The notes under the pieces: model-generated | Databases searched by the model: none | The model's input: the letters and a program-made list of their open reading frames with translations, nothing else | What the model was told of the DNA's origin: nothing | From: Streptomyces gelaticus | Lineage (GTDB): Bacteria; Actinomycetota; Actinomycetes; Streptomycetales; Streptomycetaceae | Length of the DNA: 64,000 nt | Assembly: GCF_014649535.1 (NCBI RefSeq) | Contig: NZ_BMTF01000025.1 | Coordinates: 54,682-118,681, forward strand | Reading direction: 5' to 3' | Made by a program: the position numbers and the translations under genes | Shown here: positions 7,884 through 16,326 of the stretch, piece by piece | How the letters are laid out: each line of letters starts with the position of its first letter | How positions within the stretch are numbered: the first letter of the stretch is position 1

Positions 7884-8897
7884 CTACTTCGTGACGAGGT
7901 TCCGCCAGAAATTCCGCAGGCTCTCGTCGCCGCCGAACAAGGAACTGAAGATCGTGGAGTCCGCCAGCAGCACATCGCCGGCCCGCTCGCCGCTCGGGGG
8001 CATCCACAGGAACATGTTGAACTCGGTGTTGCCGGCCTCGATGAACGGATGCGGCCTGGCGGTGTCGACCGGCTGCCGGGCCAGCACACGTATGGCATCC
8101 GGCTCGTCGCCCGTCACGGCGTAATGCGGAAGATGCTGGTGGAAGTTGAAGTTCGTCACCCCGTCCAGCCACCCTTTCGTATCCGCATCCCTGATCGCGG
8201 AGAACGGGGCGATCCGGTTCGGCGCCTGTACGGCCGGGCGCAGTCCGTAGCGGTTTTCGACGGGTACCCCGAGGCCCTGCATCAGGCCCCGGACATAGCG
8301 GGCGAACCGCTGCTGGCGGGGAACCAGGGGATCGCCGTGATGGCGGTACTCCACCTCCCGCACCGACAGATCGTCCGACGCCCCGACATCGTGGTGAGGC
8401 CCAAGGACCAGGCGGGCGTCCTCCCGCGCGAGGAAGGCCCGCAGTGCCTCGACCTCCCCGGGCCCGGCCTCCTGTCCTGTGATCATGTGATCCAGCCCGA
8501 ACACGAACAAGGTGTCGGTGTCGGCCAGTACCCGCTCGTCGAGCGGGGCACGGAAGCCGGCCTGGTCGATGCGCTGGTACACGGGGACGGCGTGTCCGGT
8601 GGTCTCCTCGACGAGCTGCTGGAACGGCACCCAGGCCAGGAAGAACAACTCCAGCGAGCCGGCGATGCCCTGCTGGAACTGCAACGGGTCGGACCACTTC
8701 GGGTCCTCGTACGCGGGCCAGGCCACCCGGCGGACCTCGGTCATGGTGGAGAACCGGTTGTCCAGTTCGGCCGGGTTCCTGCCTGCCTCCGCCGGATAGC
8801 TCCACGCGACGTAGATACTCACCCGTCGCCGGCCGGGCGTGTATGCGCGCGGGACGTGGTTCTGGTTGTAGGTGCGTGCGGTCTGGACCTCGCTCAT
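7884..8897 (-). CDS. Unrecognised protein in the DyP operon
   Basis: I do not recognise this 337-aa protein. It starts at ATG 8897 after GGAG. There is no signal peptide and no clear membrane segment. It is mixed alpha/beta with segments such as RRVSIYVAWSYP (about 25-36), DTDTLFVFGLDHMITG (about 125-140) and EDARLVLGPHHDVGASDD (about 155-172). The last resembles a Rossmann- or amidotransferase-like strand-turn with paired histidines. The C-terminal half is rich in Asn and His (TNFNFHQHLPHY, EAGNTEFNMFLWMPP), which could suit metal binding. It lies between the DyP gene and the 176-aa gene in one operon, so a role in heme-peroxidase chemistry or substrate delivery is likely but unproven. Confidence 0.6.
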   Translation of the reverse strand: MSEVQTARTYNQNHVPRAYTPGRRRVSIYVAWSYPAEAGRNPAELDNRFSTMTEVRRVAWPAYEDPKWSDPLQFQQGIAGSLELFFLAWVPFQQLVEETTGHAVPVYQRIDQAGFRAPLDERVLADTDTLFVFGLDHMITGQEAGPGEVEALRAFLAREDARLVLGPHHDVGASDDLSVREVEYRHHGDPLVPRQQRFARYVRGLMQGLGVPVENRYGLRPAVQAPNRIAPFSAIRDADTKGWLDGVTNFNFHQHLPHYAVTGDEPDAIRVLARQPVDTARPHPFIEAGNTEFNMFLWMPPSGERAGDVLLADSTIFSSLFGGDESLRNFWRNLVTK

Positions 8898-8963
8898 TTC
8901 GTCTCCGATCCACAACAGGGCAAACCCGGACCGGACAGTGGGACGAGCGTGTGGCATCGGTTC

Positions 8964-9494
8964 TCACTGCAGTTGGTCGAGCATCTCCGACAGGGCGCTC
9001 TTGATCCGCAGTGCCTTCTTGATCTCGTCAGCCGTGACGAACGGATACTCTCCGTACTCGATGAAGCTCGGACAGTGGTGCTCGCGCACGAACCTCTTGA
9101 ATGCCTCGGGGTTGGTCTTCCAGTCCTCGGGGAACCCTTCGAGGTTCTCGAAAGCCGTACTCATCCGCGCCTTGCCGAAGAGGGCGATGGCGTCCTCGGT
9201 GTACTTGTCGAAATCGGTGTCGAAGATCCCCTGATACATGAAACGGGTGTCGTCGTCGAAGAGCACCCAGCGCAGATAGTGCAGCTTCAGCGGCGCCAGA
9301 AGATACGGATCCTCCTCCAGCGCCTCGGCCAGGGCATTGCCGTACTCGCGCATCGCCTCGGCCCGGCCCGGCTTGACCTTCGCGACGATGGTGAACCCGT
9401 AACAGGCCGGTGTCTTCGGGAAAACGGGGCCGTACTTGCCCTGTTCGAGGTCTGCTTCCTTGGGGACGACGGCCGCCTGCGGCTTGATCTCCAT
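8964..9494 (-). CDS. Small protein of the DyP operon, possibly a dimeric alpha/beta-barrel protein
   Basis: First gene of the DyP operon, 176 aa. The ATG at 9494 was chosen because GGAGG lies about 7 nt upstream. It has no signal peptide. The segment ACYGFTIVAKVKPGRAEAMREYG (about 30-52), followed by YLRWVLFDDDTRFMYQGIFD (about 73-92), reads like the beta-alpha-beta pattern of ferredoxin-like dimeric alpha/beta-barrel proteins, the fold also used by each half of DyP enzymes. That is pattern-level inference and I cannot name a family. The C-terminal half is charged and helical. Conserved order with DyP and the 337-aa protein suggests a complex or pathway. Confidence 0.6.
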   Translation of the reverse strand: MEIKPQAAVVPKEADLEQGKYGPVFPKTPACYGFTIVAKVKPGRAEAMREYGNALAEALEEDPYLLAPLKLHYLRWVLFDDDTRFMYQGIFDTDFDKYTEDAIALFGKARMSTAFENLEGFPEDWKTNPEAFKRFVREHHCPSFIEYGEYPFVTADEIKKALRIKSALSEMLDQLQ

Positions 9495-9601
9495 CTCTGC
9501 TCCTCCCGCCGCCCACTGGCCGGGAACCATCCCTTTCATCGTCCCACCCAGCCGCTCGATCCGCTCGTGATCAGCACCGTCGGCAGCGTTCAGCGTTCTT
9601 C

Positions 9602-9614
9602 TAGGACGTTCCTA
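9602..9614. promoter_or_regulatory. Short dyad in the divergent promoter of the DyP operon
   Basis: TAGGA-CGT-TCCTA lies between the DyP operon start (9494, minus) and the HTH-protein gene (9679, plus). It is a possible operator. The adjacent HTH protein is a candidate binder, but there is no other support. Confidence 0.3.
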
Positions 9615-9678
9615 CGAGCCGTGGATATCGGCGGAACACACCGTGGTCATGCCATGTCTTGACTCCTACCGTGGGGCC

Positions 9679-10377
9679 GTGGACCCCACCCCGCCGTTCA
9701 ACGCCCCCGCCGCACGCCGACTGCGTGAGGCCCTGGGGATGCTTCCCGGACATGTCGCCTACGGTCTCGCGGCCCAGTACGGGCTCCGGATCAGCACCGA
9801 GACGGTGGTCGCCTGGGAGCGCGGACTCGCCCGCCCGAGCGGGTACGAACTCACGGCACTGGCCGGGGTGTTGTGGTGTTCTCCGGGCGAACTGCTCACC
9901 GCCGCACGCACCCTGAAGGAGCACCGGGCGGCCAGGGAGCTGGCGGTGGAGGAGCTGGCGCGACTGCTGGGGCTGACTCCTTCCGCGTATCTGCGGATGG
10001 AGGAGTCGGGGCGCTGGCGCGGCAATGAACGCCGGTCCGCGGCGCTCACCGAGGTGCTGGGGCTCACGCCCGCCGGGTTCGTGACGGTCTGCGGGCGGGA
10101 CGAGGAGCTGGCGGAGCTGCTGCGCGGCGCGGTGACGACGCGGTGGCAGGCCCAGTTGCGGGCGGTGGCGAAGCTGGTGCCGCTGGAGCGCGGCTTCCTC
10201 CAGGACGTACTGGAACAGCTGCACGCCGACTACCGGTCGCTGATGGTGTCGACGCCGATCTGGAGCCGTACGGGTACGGAGCGGGCCGGGTCGACGGGCG
10301 AGGCGGGGCGGGTGTTCCTGGCGGAGATCCTGGAGCGGTTCTGGCGGGCGGCGGGGGTGCCGGGGCCGGACGGATGA
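9679..10377 (+). CDS. Helix-turn-helix (XRE-like) DNA-binding protein
   Basis: Protein of 232 aa with two HTH-like segments: about residues 28-75 (HVAYGLAAQYGLRISTETVVAWERGLARPS) and about 92-125 (LAVEELARLLGLTPSAYLRMEESGRW). The C-terminal half is helical without a recognised effector domain. The start was set at GTG 9679 (MDPTPPFNAPAARRLR), where the conserved part begins; the frame is open back to an ATG at 9643. It is divergent from the DyP operon with a short dyad between them, so it may regulate that operon. It converges with the lectin-like gene at 10403. Confidence 0.75.
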   Translation: MDPTPPFNAPAARRLREALGMLPGHVAYGLAAQYGLRISTETVVAWERGLARPSGYELTALAGVLWCSPGELLTAARTLKEHRAARELAVEELARLLGLTPSAYLRMEESGRWRGNERRSAALTEVLGLTPAGFVTVCGRDEELAELLRGAVTTRWQAQLRAVAKLVPLERGFLQDVLEQLHADYRSLMVSTPIWSRTGTERAGSTGEAGRVFLAEILERFWRAAGVPGPDG

Positions 10378-10402
10378 GCCGCCCGGCCTCCCTCGTACGC
10401 GC

Positions 10403-11413
10403 TCAGCCGCCGGCCGATGCGCCGGCCACCGGGTCGAAGGAGAACAGGTTCCCCCGGTCCGCGCCGTCGCAGCTCGTCTGCACCAGCTTGGCGCCGCGCT
10501 CCTTGCTGTTCCCCTGGGCGCCGACGCACAGACGGGTGTGGGCGGGGCGGATGCGGTACCCCTCGACGGGACGGCCCACGGGCTCGATCAGGAACTCCTC
10601 CGCGTCGCCGCGATCCCCGCATCCCTGGTCCTGCAACCCGGCTCCGGCGTCCCGCATCCCGTCCCAGACTCCGGTGCAGCCCAGGTCGTAGTCCGGGTGG
10701 TCGGTCACGATCCGCCAGACGCCGCCGTCCAGCGGCTTGAGGGAGAAACTCGGGATCGTCTCCTGCTCGCACGGCACCTGGTACAGCCGGCCGCTGTCGC
10801 TGCCCCGTTCCTCGGAGAGGCAGAGCCCGGAGTGCACGGACCGGATCTGCACCGTCCGTCCCGCCACGGGCCCGGTCGCCGGGCGGGATTCCGGCCGGTC
10901 CTCGTCGTCCGGTACGAGAAGGACGACGGCCGCCACGGCGGCGGCGAGCACCACCAGCGACCCGGCGGCCGCCAGAAGGGTCCGGGACCGGGGGCGCCGG
11001 GCCGTGGACGGGCCGGGAAACGGAACGGTGGGCGGCTCGGACGAGTTCTCCGGGGACTGCTCCGGGAAACGGCCGGCGGTCGCCTCCGCCGCCGGTGCGG
11101 ACGCCTCCTGCGCCCCGGCCCGCTGCCCGTGCACGGCGAGATCCTTGCGTACGGCGAGCCAGGCGTCGACCTGAGCGGGGCCGCAGCCGCAGGCCCGTAC
11201 GAAGGCGGCGAGGAGTTCCTCGCGCGGGACCGACGTGCGCGCCAGCATGTTGGCGATCGTGGAACGCGGCAGCACGTCCCCCACCTCGTCGGCCCGCTGG
11301 GCCAGCTCCCGGAAGGTCAGGCCCGAAGCGTCCTTGAGCACCCGCAACAGCGCGATGAACTCGGGCGCGCTGCGCGCCTCACAAGGATCCGGAGCTCTGC
11401 CCTCGACCACCAT
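10403..11413 (-). CDS. HTH-transmembrane-ricin-type beta-trefoil fusion protein
   Basis: Protein of 336 aa with an unusual architecture. An N-terminal XRE-like HTH domain (about 15-90, FRELAQRADEVGDVLPRSTIANML) is followed by a Pro/Ala/Ser linker, one TM helix about 145-167, and an extracytoplasmic beta-trefoil-like domain about 187-330. The trefoil has three evenly spaced cysteine pairs (C198/C215, C246/C265, C296/C315), as expected for one disulfide per repeat of a ricin-B-like lectin. The start at ATG 11413 has GGGGAGGGG upstream. It could be a membrane-tethered regulator that binds carbohydrate outside, or the HTH may serve only protein contacts. Similar HTH-TM-X proteins are frequent in Streptomyces. 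Confidence 0.75.
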   Translation of the reverse strand: MVVEGRAPDPCEARSAPEFIALLRVLKDASGLTFRELAQRADEVGDVLPRSTIANMLARTSVPREELLAAFVRACGCGPAQVDAWLAVRKDLAVHGQRAGAQEASAPAAEATAGRFPEQSPENSSEPPTVPFPGPSTARRPRSRTLLAAAGSLVVLAAAVAAVVLLVPDDEDRPESRPATGPVAGRTVQIRSVHSGLCLSEERGSDSGRLYQVPCEQETIPSFSLKPLDGGVWRIVTDHPDYDLGCTGVWDGMRDAGAGLQDQGCGDRGDAEEFLIEPVGRPVEGYRIRPAHTRLCVGAQGNSKERGAKLVQTSCDGADRGNLFSFDPVAGASAGG

Positions 11414-11581
11414 GTGCTGTGCCCCTCCCCTGGATTCCACGCCCGGACAAGGTTGGGACATGTCCGGGACAGGGGGCAAGCCTTGTTGATCGGGCCCGTC
11501 GGCTCAAGAGTGGTTTCCGGCACCGCGGCCCGTTCCGGATCCGACCATCCGGAACGGCTCCGGGCGCCGGGGGAACAGCAA

Positions 11582-11619
11582 GCGGACCTGACCGTCCACG
11601 GGGGGACGGTCAGGTCCGC
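11582..11619. terminator. Strong hairpin downstream of pfkA
   Basis: A perfect 16-bp stem (11582-11597 with 11604-11619) with a 6-nt loop lies 39 bp past the pfkA stop. It should terminate pfkA before the lectin-like gene on the same strand. Confidence 0.8.
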
Positions 11620-11657
11620 AAGGGCATTTCCCGCCGGACGCCGGAGCGCGGACGGGG

Positions 11658-12683
11658 TCAGAAGACCGACTCGGCCTCGTCCATCCGTGCCTTGGGAACC
11701 GTCTTGAGCTGTGTGATCGCGTCGGCGAGCGGCACCATCACGATGTCCGTGCCGCGCAGCGCCGTCATCCGGCCGAAGTCGTGCCGGTGCGCCGCCTCGA
11801 CCGCGTGCCAGCCGAAGCGGGTGGCGAGCACCCGGTCGTACGCGGTCGGTGTGCCGCCCCGCTGGACATGGCCGAGAATGACCGGCCGGGCCTCCTTGCC
11901 GAGCCGGGTCTCCAGCTCGATGGCCAGCCGGTTGCCGATGCCCTGGAAGCGCTCGTGGCCGTACTGGTCGATCTCGCCCTTGGCGTACGGCATGGAGCCC
12001 TCGGCCGGGTGCGCGCCCTCGGCCACGCAGATCACCGCGAACTTCTTGCCGCGCGCGAAGCGTTCCTCGACCATCTTCACCAGGTCCTCGACCTGGAAGC
12101 GGCGCTCGGGCAGGCAGATGCCGTGCGCGCCGCCCGCCATCCCGGACTCCAGCGCGATCCAACCCGCGTGGCGGCCCATCACCTCGACGACCATGACGCG
12201 CTGGTGCGACTCGGCGGTGGTCTTGAGGCGGTCTATGGCATCGGTGGCCACGCCCACCGCGGTGTCGAAGCCGAAGGTCCGGTCGGTGGCGGAGATGTCG
12301 TTGTCGATGGTCTTGGGGACGCCGACGACAGGCATCCCGGCGTCCGACAGCATCCGGGCCGCGGTGAGGGTGCCCTCGCCGCCGATCGGGATGAGTGCGT
12401 CCATACCGTAACGGCGGCTCAGCTCGGCGCAGTTCTCGGCGGCCTCGCGCAGCCGGTCGCGCTCCAGCCGGGCCGAGCCGAGAATGGTGCCGCCGCGGGC
12501 CAGGATGCCGCTGACCGCGTTGAGGTCGAGGGGGCGGAAGTGGCCGTCGAGGAGTCCCTTGAACCCGTCCTCGAAGCCGATGACTTCATCGCCGTGCCCC
12601 ACCACGGCGCGGTGCACAACCGACCGGATCACTGCGTTCAGGCCCGGACAGTCGCCGCCTGCGGTGAGAATTCCGATGCGCAT
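11658..12683 (-). CDS. pfkA: 6-phosphofructokinase
   Basis: Phosphorylates fructose 6-phosphate to fructose 1,6-bisphosphate in glycolysis. It is 341 aa, normal for the bacterial enzyme. The ATP site has G10-G11-like TAGGDCPGLN and IGGEGT (100-105) with G104, which favours ATP over pyrophosphate. The catalytic segment is PKTIDND (123-129) with K124 and base D127, and MGRHAGW (169-175) binds sugar phosphate. The combination of G104 with K124 marks the actinobacterial group III (mixed-lineage) enzymes, related to pyrophosphate-dependent PFKs but ATP-using. The ATG is preceded by AGGAG. It is divergent from pta-ackA-pyk, grouping glycolysis with acetate overflow. Confidence 0.95.
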   Translation of the reverse strand: MRIGILTAGGDCPGLNAVIRSVVHRAVVGHGDEVIGFEDGFKGLLDGHFRPLDLNAVSGILARGGTILGSARLERDRLREAAENCAELSRRYGMDALIPIGGEGTLTAARMLSDAGMPVVGVPKTIDNDISATDRTFGFDTAVGVATDAIDRLKTTAESHQRVMVVEVMGRHAGWIALESGMAGGAHGICLPERRFQVEDLVKMVEERFARGKKFAVICVAEGAHPAEGSMPYAKGEIDQYGHERFQGIGNRLAIELETRLGKEARPVILGHVQRGGTPTAYDRVLATRFGWHAVEAAHRHDFGRMTALRGTDIVMVPLADAITQLKTVPKARMDEAESVF

Positions 12684-12752
12684 CGTGGTGTTTCTCCTGC
12701 TCGCTGGTGCCGTGCATTTCGGGGGATGTCCACTGATTCCCCCGTACTGTGA

Positions 12753-12769
12753 GCCACCACGATTGTGGC
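12753..12769. promoter_or_regulatory. Dyad in the pfkA-pta divergent promoter
   Basis: GCCAC-N7-GTGGC lies midway between pfkA (start 12683, minus) and pta (start 12904, plus). It is a possible shared operator in this 220-bp divergent region. Confidence 0.3.
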
Positions 12770-12903
12770 ACGTATGGTCTGGACCTCACACTCCCCGTGG
12801 CCCCGGTACGGGGGCTTTTGCCCGGCGGGCGGCGTCTCGGCCCCCGCGGGTATCGTCAACATGGCAATACCATCCCAAACCGCAAGTGGACGGGAGAACG
12901 CGC

Positions 12904-14976
12904 GTGACGCGCAGCGTGTACGTGACCGGGATCGACCGGGGAGACGGCCGGCAGGTCGTCGATCTGGGAGTCATGGAGCTCCTGACGCGTCAGGTGGACC
13001 GGGTCGGGGTGTTCCGCCCGCTCGTCCACGACGGACCCGATCGCCTGTTCGAGCTGCTGCGGGCCCGCTACCGGCTCCCCCAGGACCCCGATTCGGCCTA
13101 CGGGCTGGACTACCACGAGGCGTCCGCGCTCCAGGCGGAACAGGGCACGGACGAGCTGGTCTCCCGGCTCGTCGACGGCTTCCACCAGGTGGCCCGGAAG
13201 TACGAGGTGGTGCTGGTGCTCGGCACCGACTTCGCCGCCACCCAGCTGCCCGACGAGCTGGCGCTCAACGCGCGCCTGGCCAATGAGTTCGGCGCCTCGG
13301 TGATCGCGGTGGTCGGCGGGAAGGGCCAGACCGCGGAGTCGGTGCGTGCCGAGACCCGCAACGCCTATCGCGCGTACGCCGGACTGGGCTGCGACGTCGT
13401 CTCGGTGATCGTGAACCGGGTGGCGTCCGAGGACCGCGACATCATCGCGGAGCGGCTGGGCGCCACGCTCCCCGTTCCCTGCTCGGTCCTGCCCGACGAC
13501 GCGGCGCTCTCCGCGCCGACCGTCGCCCAGATCACCGCGGCGCTCGACGGCACGGTCCTGCTCGGCGACGACTCCGGGCTGGCGCGGGACGCCCTGGACT
13601 TCGTCTTCGGCGGCGCGATGCTGCCGAACATGCTGAACGCGCTGACGCCGGGCTGCCTGGTGGTCACGCCCGGGGACCGGGCGGACCTGGTGGTCGGCTC
13701 GCTGGCCGCGCACAGCGCCGGCACCCCGCCCATCGCGGGGGTGCTGCTGACCCTGGACGAGCGCCCCGGCGAGGAGATACTCAGGCTGGCCGCGCGACTC
13801 GCACCGGGAACCCCGGTCGTGTCGGTGGCCGGCGGATCCTTCCCCACCGCGGCCCGGCTCTTCGCCCTGGAAGGCAAGTTGAACGCCGCGACGCCCCGCA
13901 AGGCGGAGACCGCGCTGGGCCTCTTCGAGCGCCATGTGGACACCGGCGTCCTGCTGGAGCGGATCTCGGTGGCCCGCAGCGGCCGGGTCACGCCCATGAT
14001 GTTCGAGCACGAACTGCTGGAGCAGGCCCGCGCCGACCGGCGCCGGGTCGTCCTGCCCGAGGGCACCGAGGAGCGGGTGCTGCGCGCCGCCGACGTACTG
14101 CTGCGCCGCGACGTCTGCGACCTCACCCTGCTCGGCGACCCCGACGTCATCCGCAAGAAGGCAGCCGACCTCGGCATCGATCTCGCCGGCACCCAGCTCA
14201 TCGACCCGCAGAACTCCGAGCTGCGCCAGACCTTCGCCGAGCGGTACGCGCAGCTGCGGGCGCACCGCGGGGTCACGATGGAGCTGGCGTACGACGTCGT
14301 CGCGGACGTCAACTACTTCGGCACCCTGATGGTCCAGGAGGGGCTCGCGGACGGCATGGTCTCCGGAGCCGTGCACTCCACCGCGGCGACGATCCGCCCG
14401 GCGTTCGAGATCATCAAGACCCGGGGGGACGCCGCGATCGTCTCCTCCGTCTTCTTCATGTGCCTCGCCGACAAGGTGCTGGTGTACGGCGACTGCGCGG
14501 TCAATCCGGACCCGGACGCGGAGCAGCTCGCGGACATCGCGGTGCAGTCGGCCGCGACCGCCGCCCGCTTCGGTGTGGAGCCGCGGATCGCGATGCTGTC
14601 GTACTCGACGGGCACCTCCGGCTCGGGCGCCGACGTCGACAAGGTGCGCGAGGCGACGGACCTGGTCCGGGCGAGCAGGCCGGACCTCAGGATCGAGGGC
14701 CCGATCCAGTACGACGCCGCGGTGGACCCGAGCGTCGCCGCGACGAAGCTGCCCGGCTCCGAGGTGGCGGGCCGGGCGACGGTACTGGTCTTCCCGGACC
14801 TGAACACCGGCAACAACACCTACAAGGCCGTGCAGCGCTCGGCGGGCGCGGTGGCCGTCGGGCCGGTGCTCCAGGGGCTGCGGAAGCCCGTCAACGACCT
14901 GTCCCGCGGCGCGCTCGTCCAGGACATCGTCAATACCGTGGCCATCACGGCGATCCAGGCGCAGGGCAAGGAGTGA
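12904..14976 (+). CDS. pta: Phosphate acetyltransferase (long form)
   Basis: Interconverts acetyl-CoA and acetyl phosphate, 690 aa. The long-form layout is an N-terminal P-loop-like domain (1-about 200), a DRTGG domain (about 210-330) and the catalytic PTA_PTB domain (about 370-690), with YSTGTSGSGADVDKV and DLNTGNNTYKAVQRS near the active site. The N-terminal Walker A lysine is missing: the strand after VYVTGIDRGDGRQ has no GKT/GKS, so the first domain is unlikely to bind ATP conventionally. The GTG start has GGGAG 7 nt upstream. It is 4 nt from ackA, forming an acetate overflow/activation operon. Confidence 0.95.
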   Translation: MTRSVYVTGIDRGDGRQVVDLGVMELLTRQVDRVGVFRPLVHDGPDRLFELLRARYRLPQDPDSAYGLDYHEASALQAEQGTDELVSRLVDGFHQVARKYEVVLVLGTDFAATQLPDELALNARLANEFGASVIAVVGGKGQTAESVRAETRNAYRAYAGLGCDVVSVIVNRVASEDRDIIAERLGATLPVPCSVLPDDAALSAPTVAQITAALDGTVLLGDDSGLARDALDFVFGGAMLPNMLNALTPGCLVVTPGDRADLVVGSLAAHSAGTPPIAGVLLTLDERPGEEILRLAARLAPGTPVVSVAGGSFPTAARLFALEGKLNAATPRKAETALGLFERHVDTGVLLERISVARSGRVTPMMFEHELLEQARADRRRVVLPEGTEERVLRAADVLLRRDVCDLTLLGDPDVIRKKAADLGIDLAGTQLIDPQNSELRQTFAERYAQLRAHRGVTMELAYDVVADVNYFGTLMVQEGLADGMVSGAVHSTAATIRPAFEIIKTRGDAAIVSSVFFMCLADKVLVYGDCAVNPDPDAEQLADIAVQSAATAARFGVEPRIAMLSYSTGTSGSGADVDKVREATDLVRASRPDLRIEGPIQYDAAVDPSVAATKLPGSEVAGRATVLVFPDLNTGNNTYKAVQRSAGAVAVGPVLQGLRKPVNDLSRGALVQDIVNTVAITAIQAQGKE

Positions 14977-14980
14977 ACGG

Positions 14981-16252
14981 ATGACCACCCCGACCACCGA
15001 GGGCTCCGCCGGGACGGGCGCGTACCGCGTGCTGGTCCTCAACTCCGGCTCCTCGTCGGTGAAGTACCAGCTGCTGGACATGAACGACCGCACCCGTCTC
15101 GCGGTGGGGCTGGTCGAGCGGATCGGCGAGGAGACCTCCCGGCTGGTGCACACCCCGCTGGTCGGCTCGGGCGCCGGGCGGCGCGAGCGCACCGGCCCGA
15201 TCGCCGATCACAGGGCGGCGCTGAAGGCGGCGGAGGAGGAACTGGCGGCCGACGGGCTCGGCCTGGACTCCCCGCAGCTCGCGGCGATCGGCCACCGGGT
15301 GGTGCACGGCGGGCTGCGGTTCACCGAGCCCGTGGTGATCGACGACGAGGTGCTCAAGGAGATCGAGCGCCTGGTCCCGGTGGCCCCGCTGCACAATCCG
15401 GCGAACATCACCGGCATCCGCACCGCTCGGACGATGCGACCGGACCTTCCGCAGGTGGCGGTCTTCGACACGGCCTTCCACACGACGATGCCGGAGTACG
15501 CGGCGCGGTACGCGATCGACACGGAGACCGCCGACGCGCACCGCATCCGGCGCTACGGATTCCACGGCACCTCGCACGCGTACGTCTCCCGCAAGGCGGC
15601 CGAGCTGCTGGGGCGCACCCCCGAGGAGGTCAATGTCGTCGTGCTGCACCTGGGCAACGGCGCCTCGGCGTCGGCCGTGGCCGGTGGCCGGTGCGTGGAG
15701 ACCTCGATGGGGCTGACACCTCTGGAGGGGCTGGTGATGGGCACCCGCTCCGGGGACGTCGATCCGGCCGTCACCTTCCACCTCATGCGGGTCGCGGGGA
15801 TGTCGGCGGACGAGGTCGACGCGCTGCTCAACAAGAAGAGCGGCCTGGTCGGCCTCTGCGGCGACAACGACATGCGGGAGATCCGGCGCCGGATCGACGA
15901 GGGCGACGAACGCGCGGCGCTGGCGTTCGACATCTATGTGCACCGGCTGAAGAAGTACATCGGCGCCTATTCGGCGGTCCTCGGCCGGGTGGATGCCGTG
16001 GTGTTCACGGCGGGGGTCGGGGAGAACTCGGCCCCGGTGCGGGAGGCTGCCGTCGCCGGTCTCGAAGAGCTCGGCCTGACGGTCGACGCGGACCTGAACG
16101 GCGTACGGTCCGACGAGCCCCGGCTGATCTCGCCGAGCGGCGCGCGGGTCGCGGTCGCCGTGGTGCCGACGGACGAGGAGCTGGAGATCGCCGTCCAGAC
16201 CTTCGCGCTCGTCGGACAGGCCCGCGGCCCGGTCGGACAAGCCCACAACTGA
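14981..16252 (+). CDS. ackA: Acetate kinase
   Basis: Converts acetyl phosphate and ADP to acetate and ATP, 423 aa. ASKHA-fold signatures are visible: VLVLNSGSSSVKYQLL (about 11-26), GHRVVHGG (about 105-112), the catalytic FDTAFHTTMP segment, RRYGFHGTSHAYV with the active-site His, LGNGASASA, MGTRSGDVDP and FTAGVGENS near the C-terminus. It is the second gene of pta-ackA, starting 4 nt after the pta stop. pyk follows 74 nt later and has its own upstream palindrome, so it may be transcribed separately. Confidence 0.95.
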   Translation: MTTPTTEGSAGTGAYRVLVLNSGSSSVKYQLLDMNDRTRLAVGLVERIGEETSRLVHTPLVGSGAGRRERTGPIADHRAALKAAEEELAADGLGLDSPQLAAIGHRVVHGGLRFTEPVVIDDEVLKEIERLVPVAPLHNPANITGIRTARTMRPDLPQVAVFDTAFHTTMPEYAARYAIDTETADAHRIRRYGFHGTSHAYVSRKAAELLGRTPEEVNVVVLHLGNGASASAVAGGRCVETSMGLTPLEGLVMGTRSGDVDPAVTFHLMRVAGMSADEVDALLNKKSGLVGLCGDNDMREIRRRIDEGDERAALAFDIYVHRLKKYIGAYSAVLGRVDAVVFTAGVGENSAPVREAAVAGLEELGLTVDADLNGVRSDEPRLISPSGARVAVAVVPTDEELEIAVQTFALVGQARGPVGQAHN

Positions 16253-16284
16253 GCACCCCCGCGCCCCTTTGTACCTTCCACCAG

Positions 16285-16298
16285 ACGGAATATTCCGT
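16285..16298. promoter_or_regulatory. Palindrome upstream of pyk
   Basis: A perfect 14-bp palindrome, ACGGAATATTCCGT, lies 29 bp before the pyk ATG in an unusually AT-rich patch. It is probably an operator, with the promoter overlapping or just upstream. Confidence 0.5.
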
Positions 16299-16326
16299 AG
16301 CGAAACAAACCGATAGGATCCGCCTC

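Noticed and set aside
6498..9662. A plus-strand open frame of more than 1000 codons antisense to the DyP operon
   Set aside because: It is the complementary frame of high-GC genes and has no domain or start signal. The minus-strand genes have clear SD sites and recognised motifs.
12856..15192. A minus-strand open frame of about 780 codons across pta and the start of ackA
   Set aside because: Shadow of well-supported pta and ackA; arginine-rich translation without motifs.
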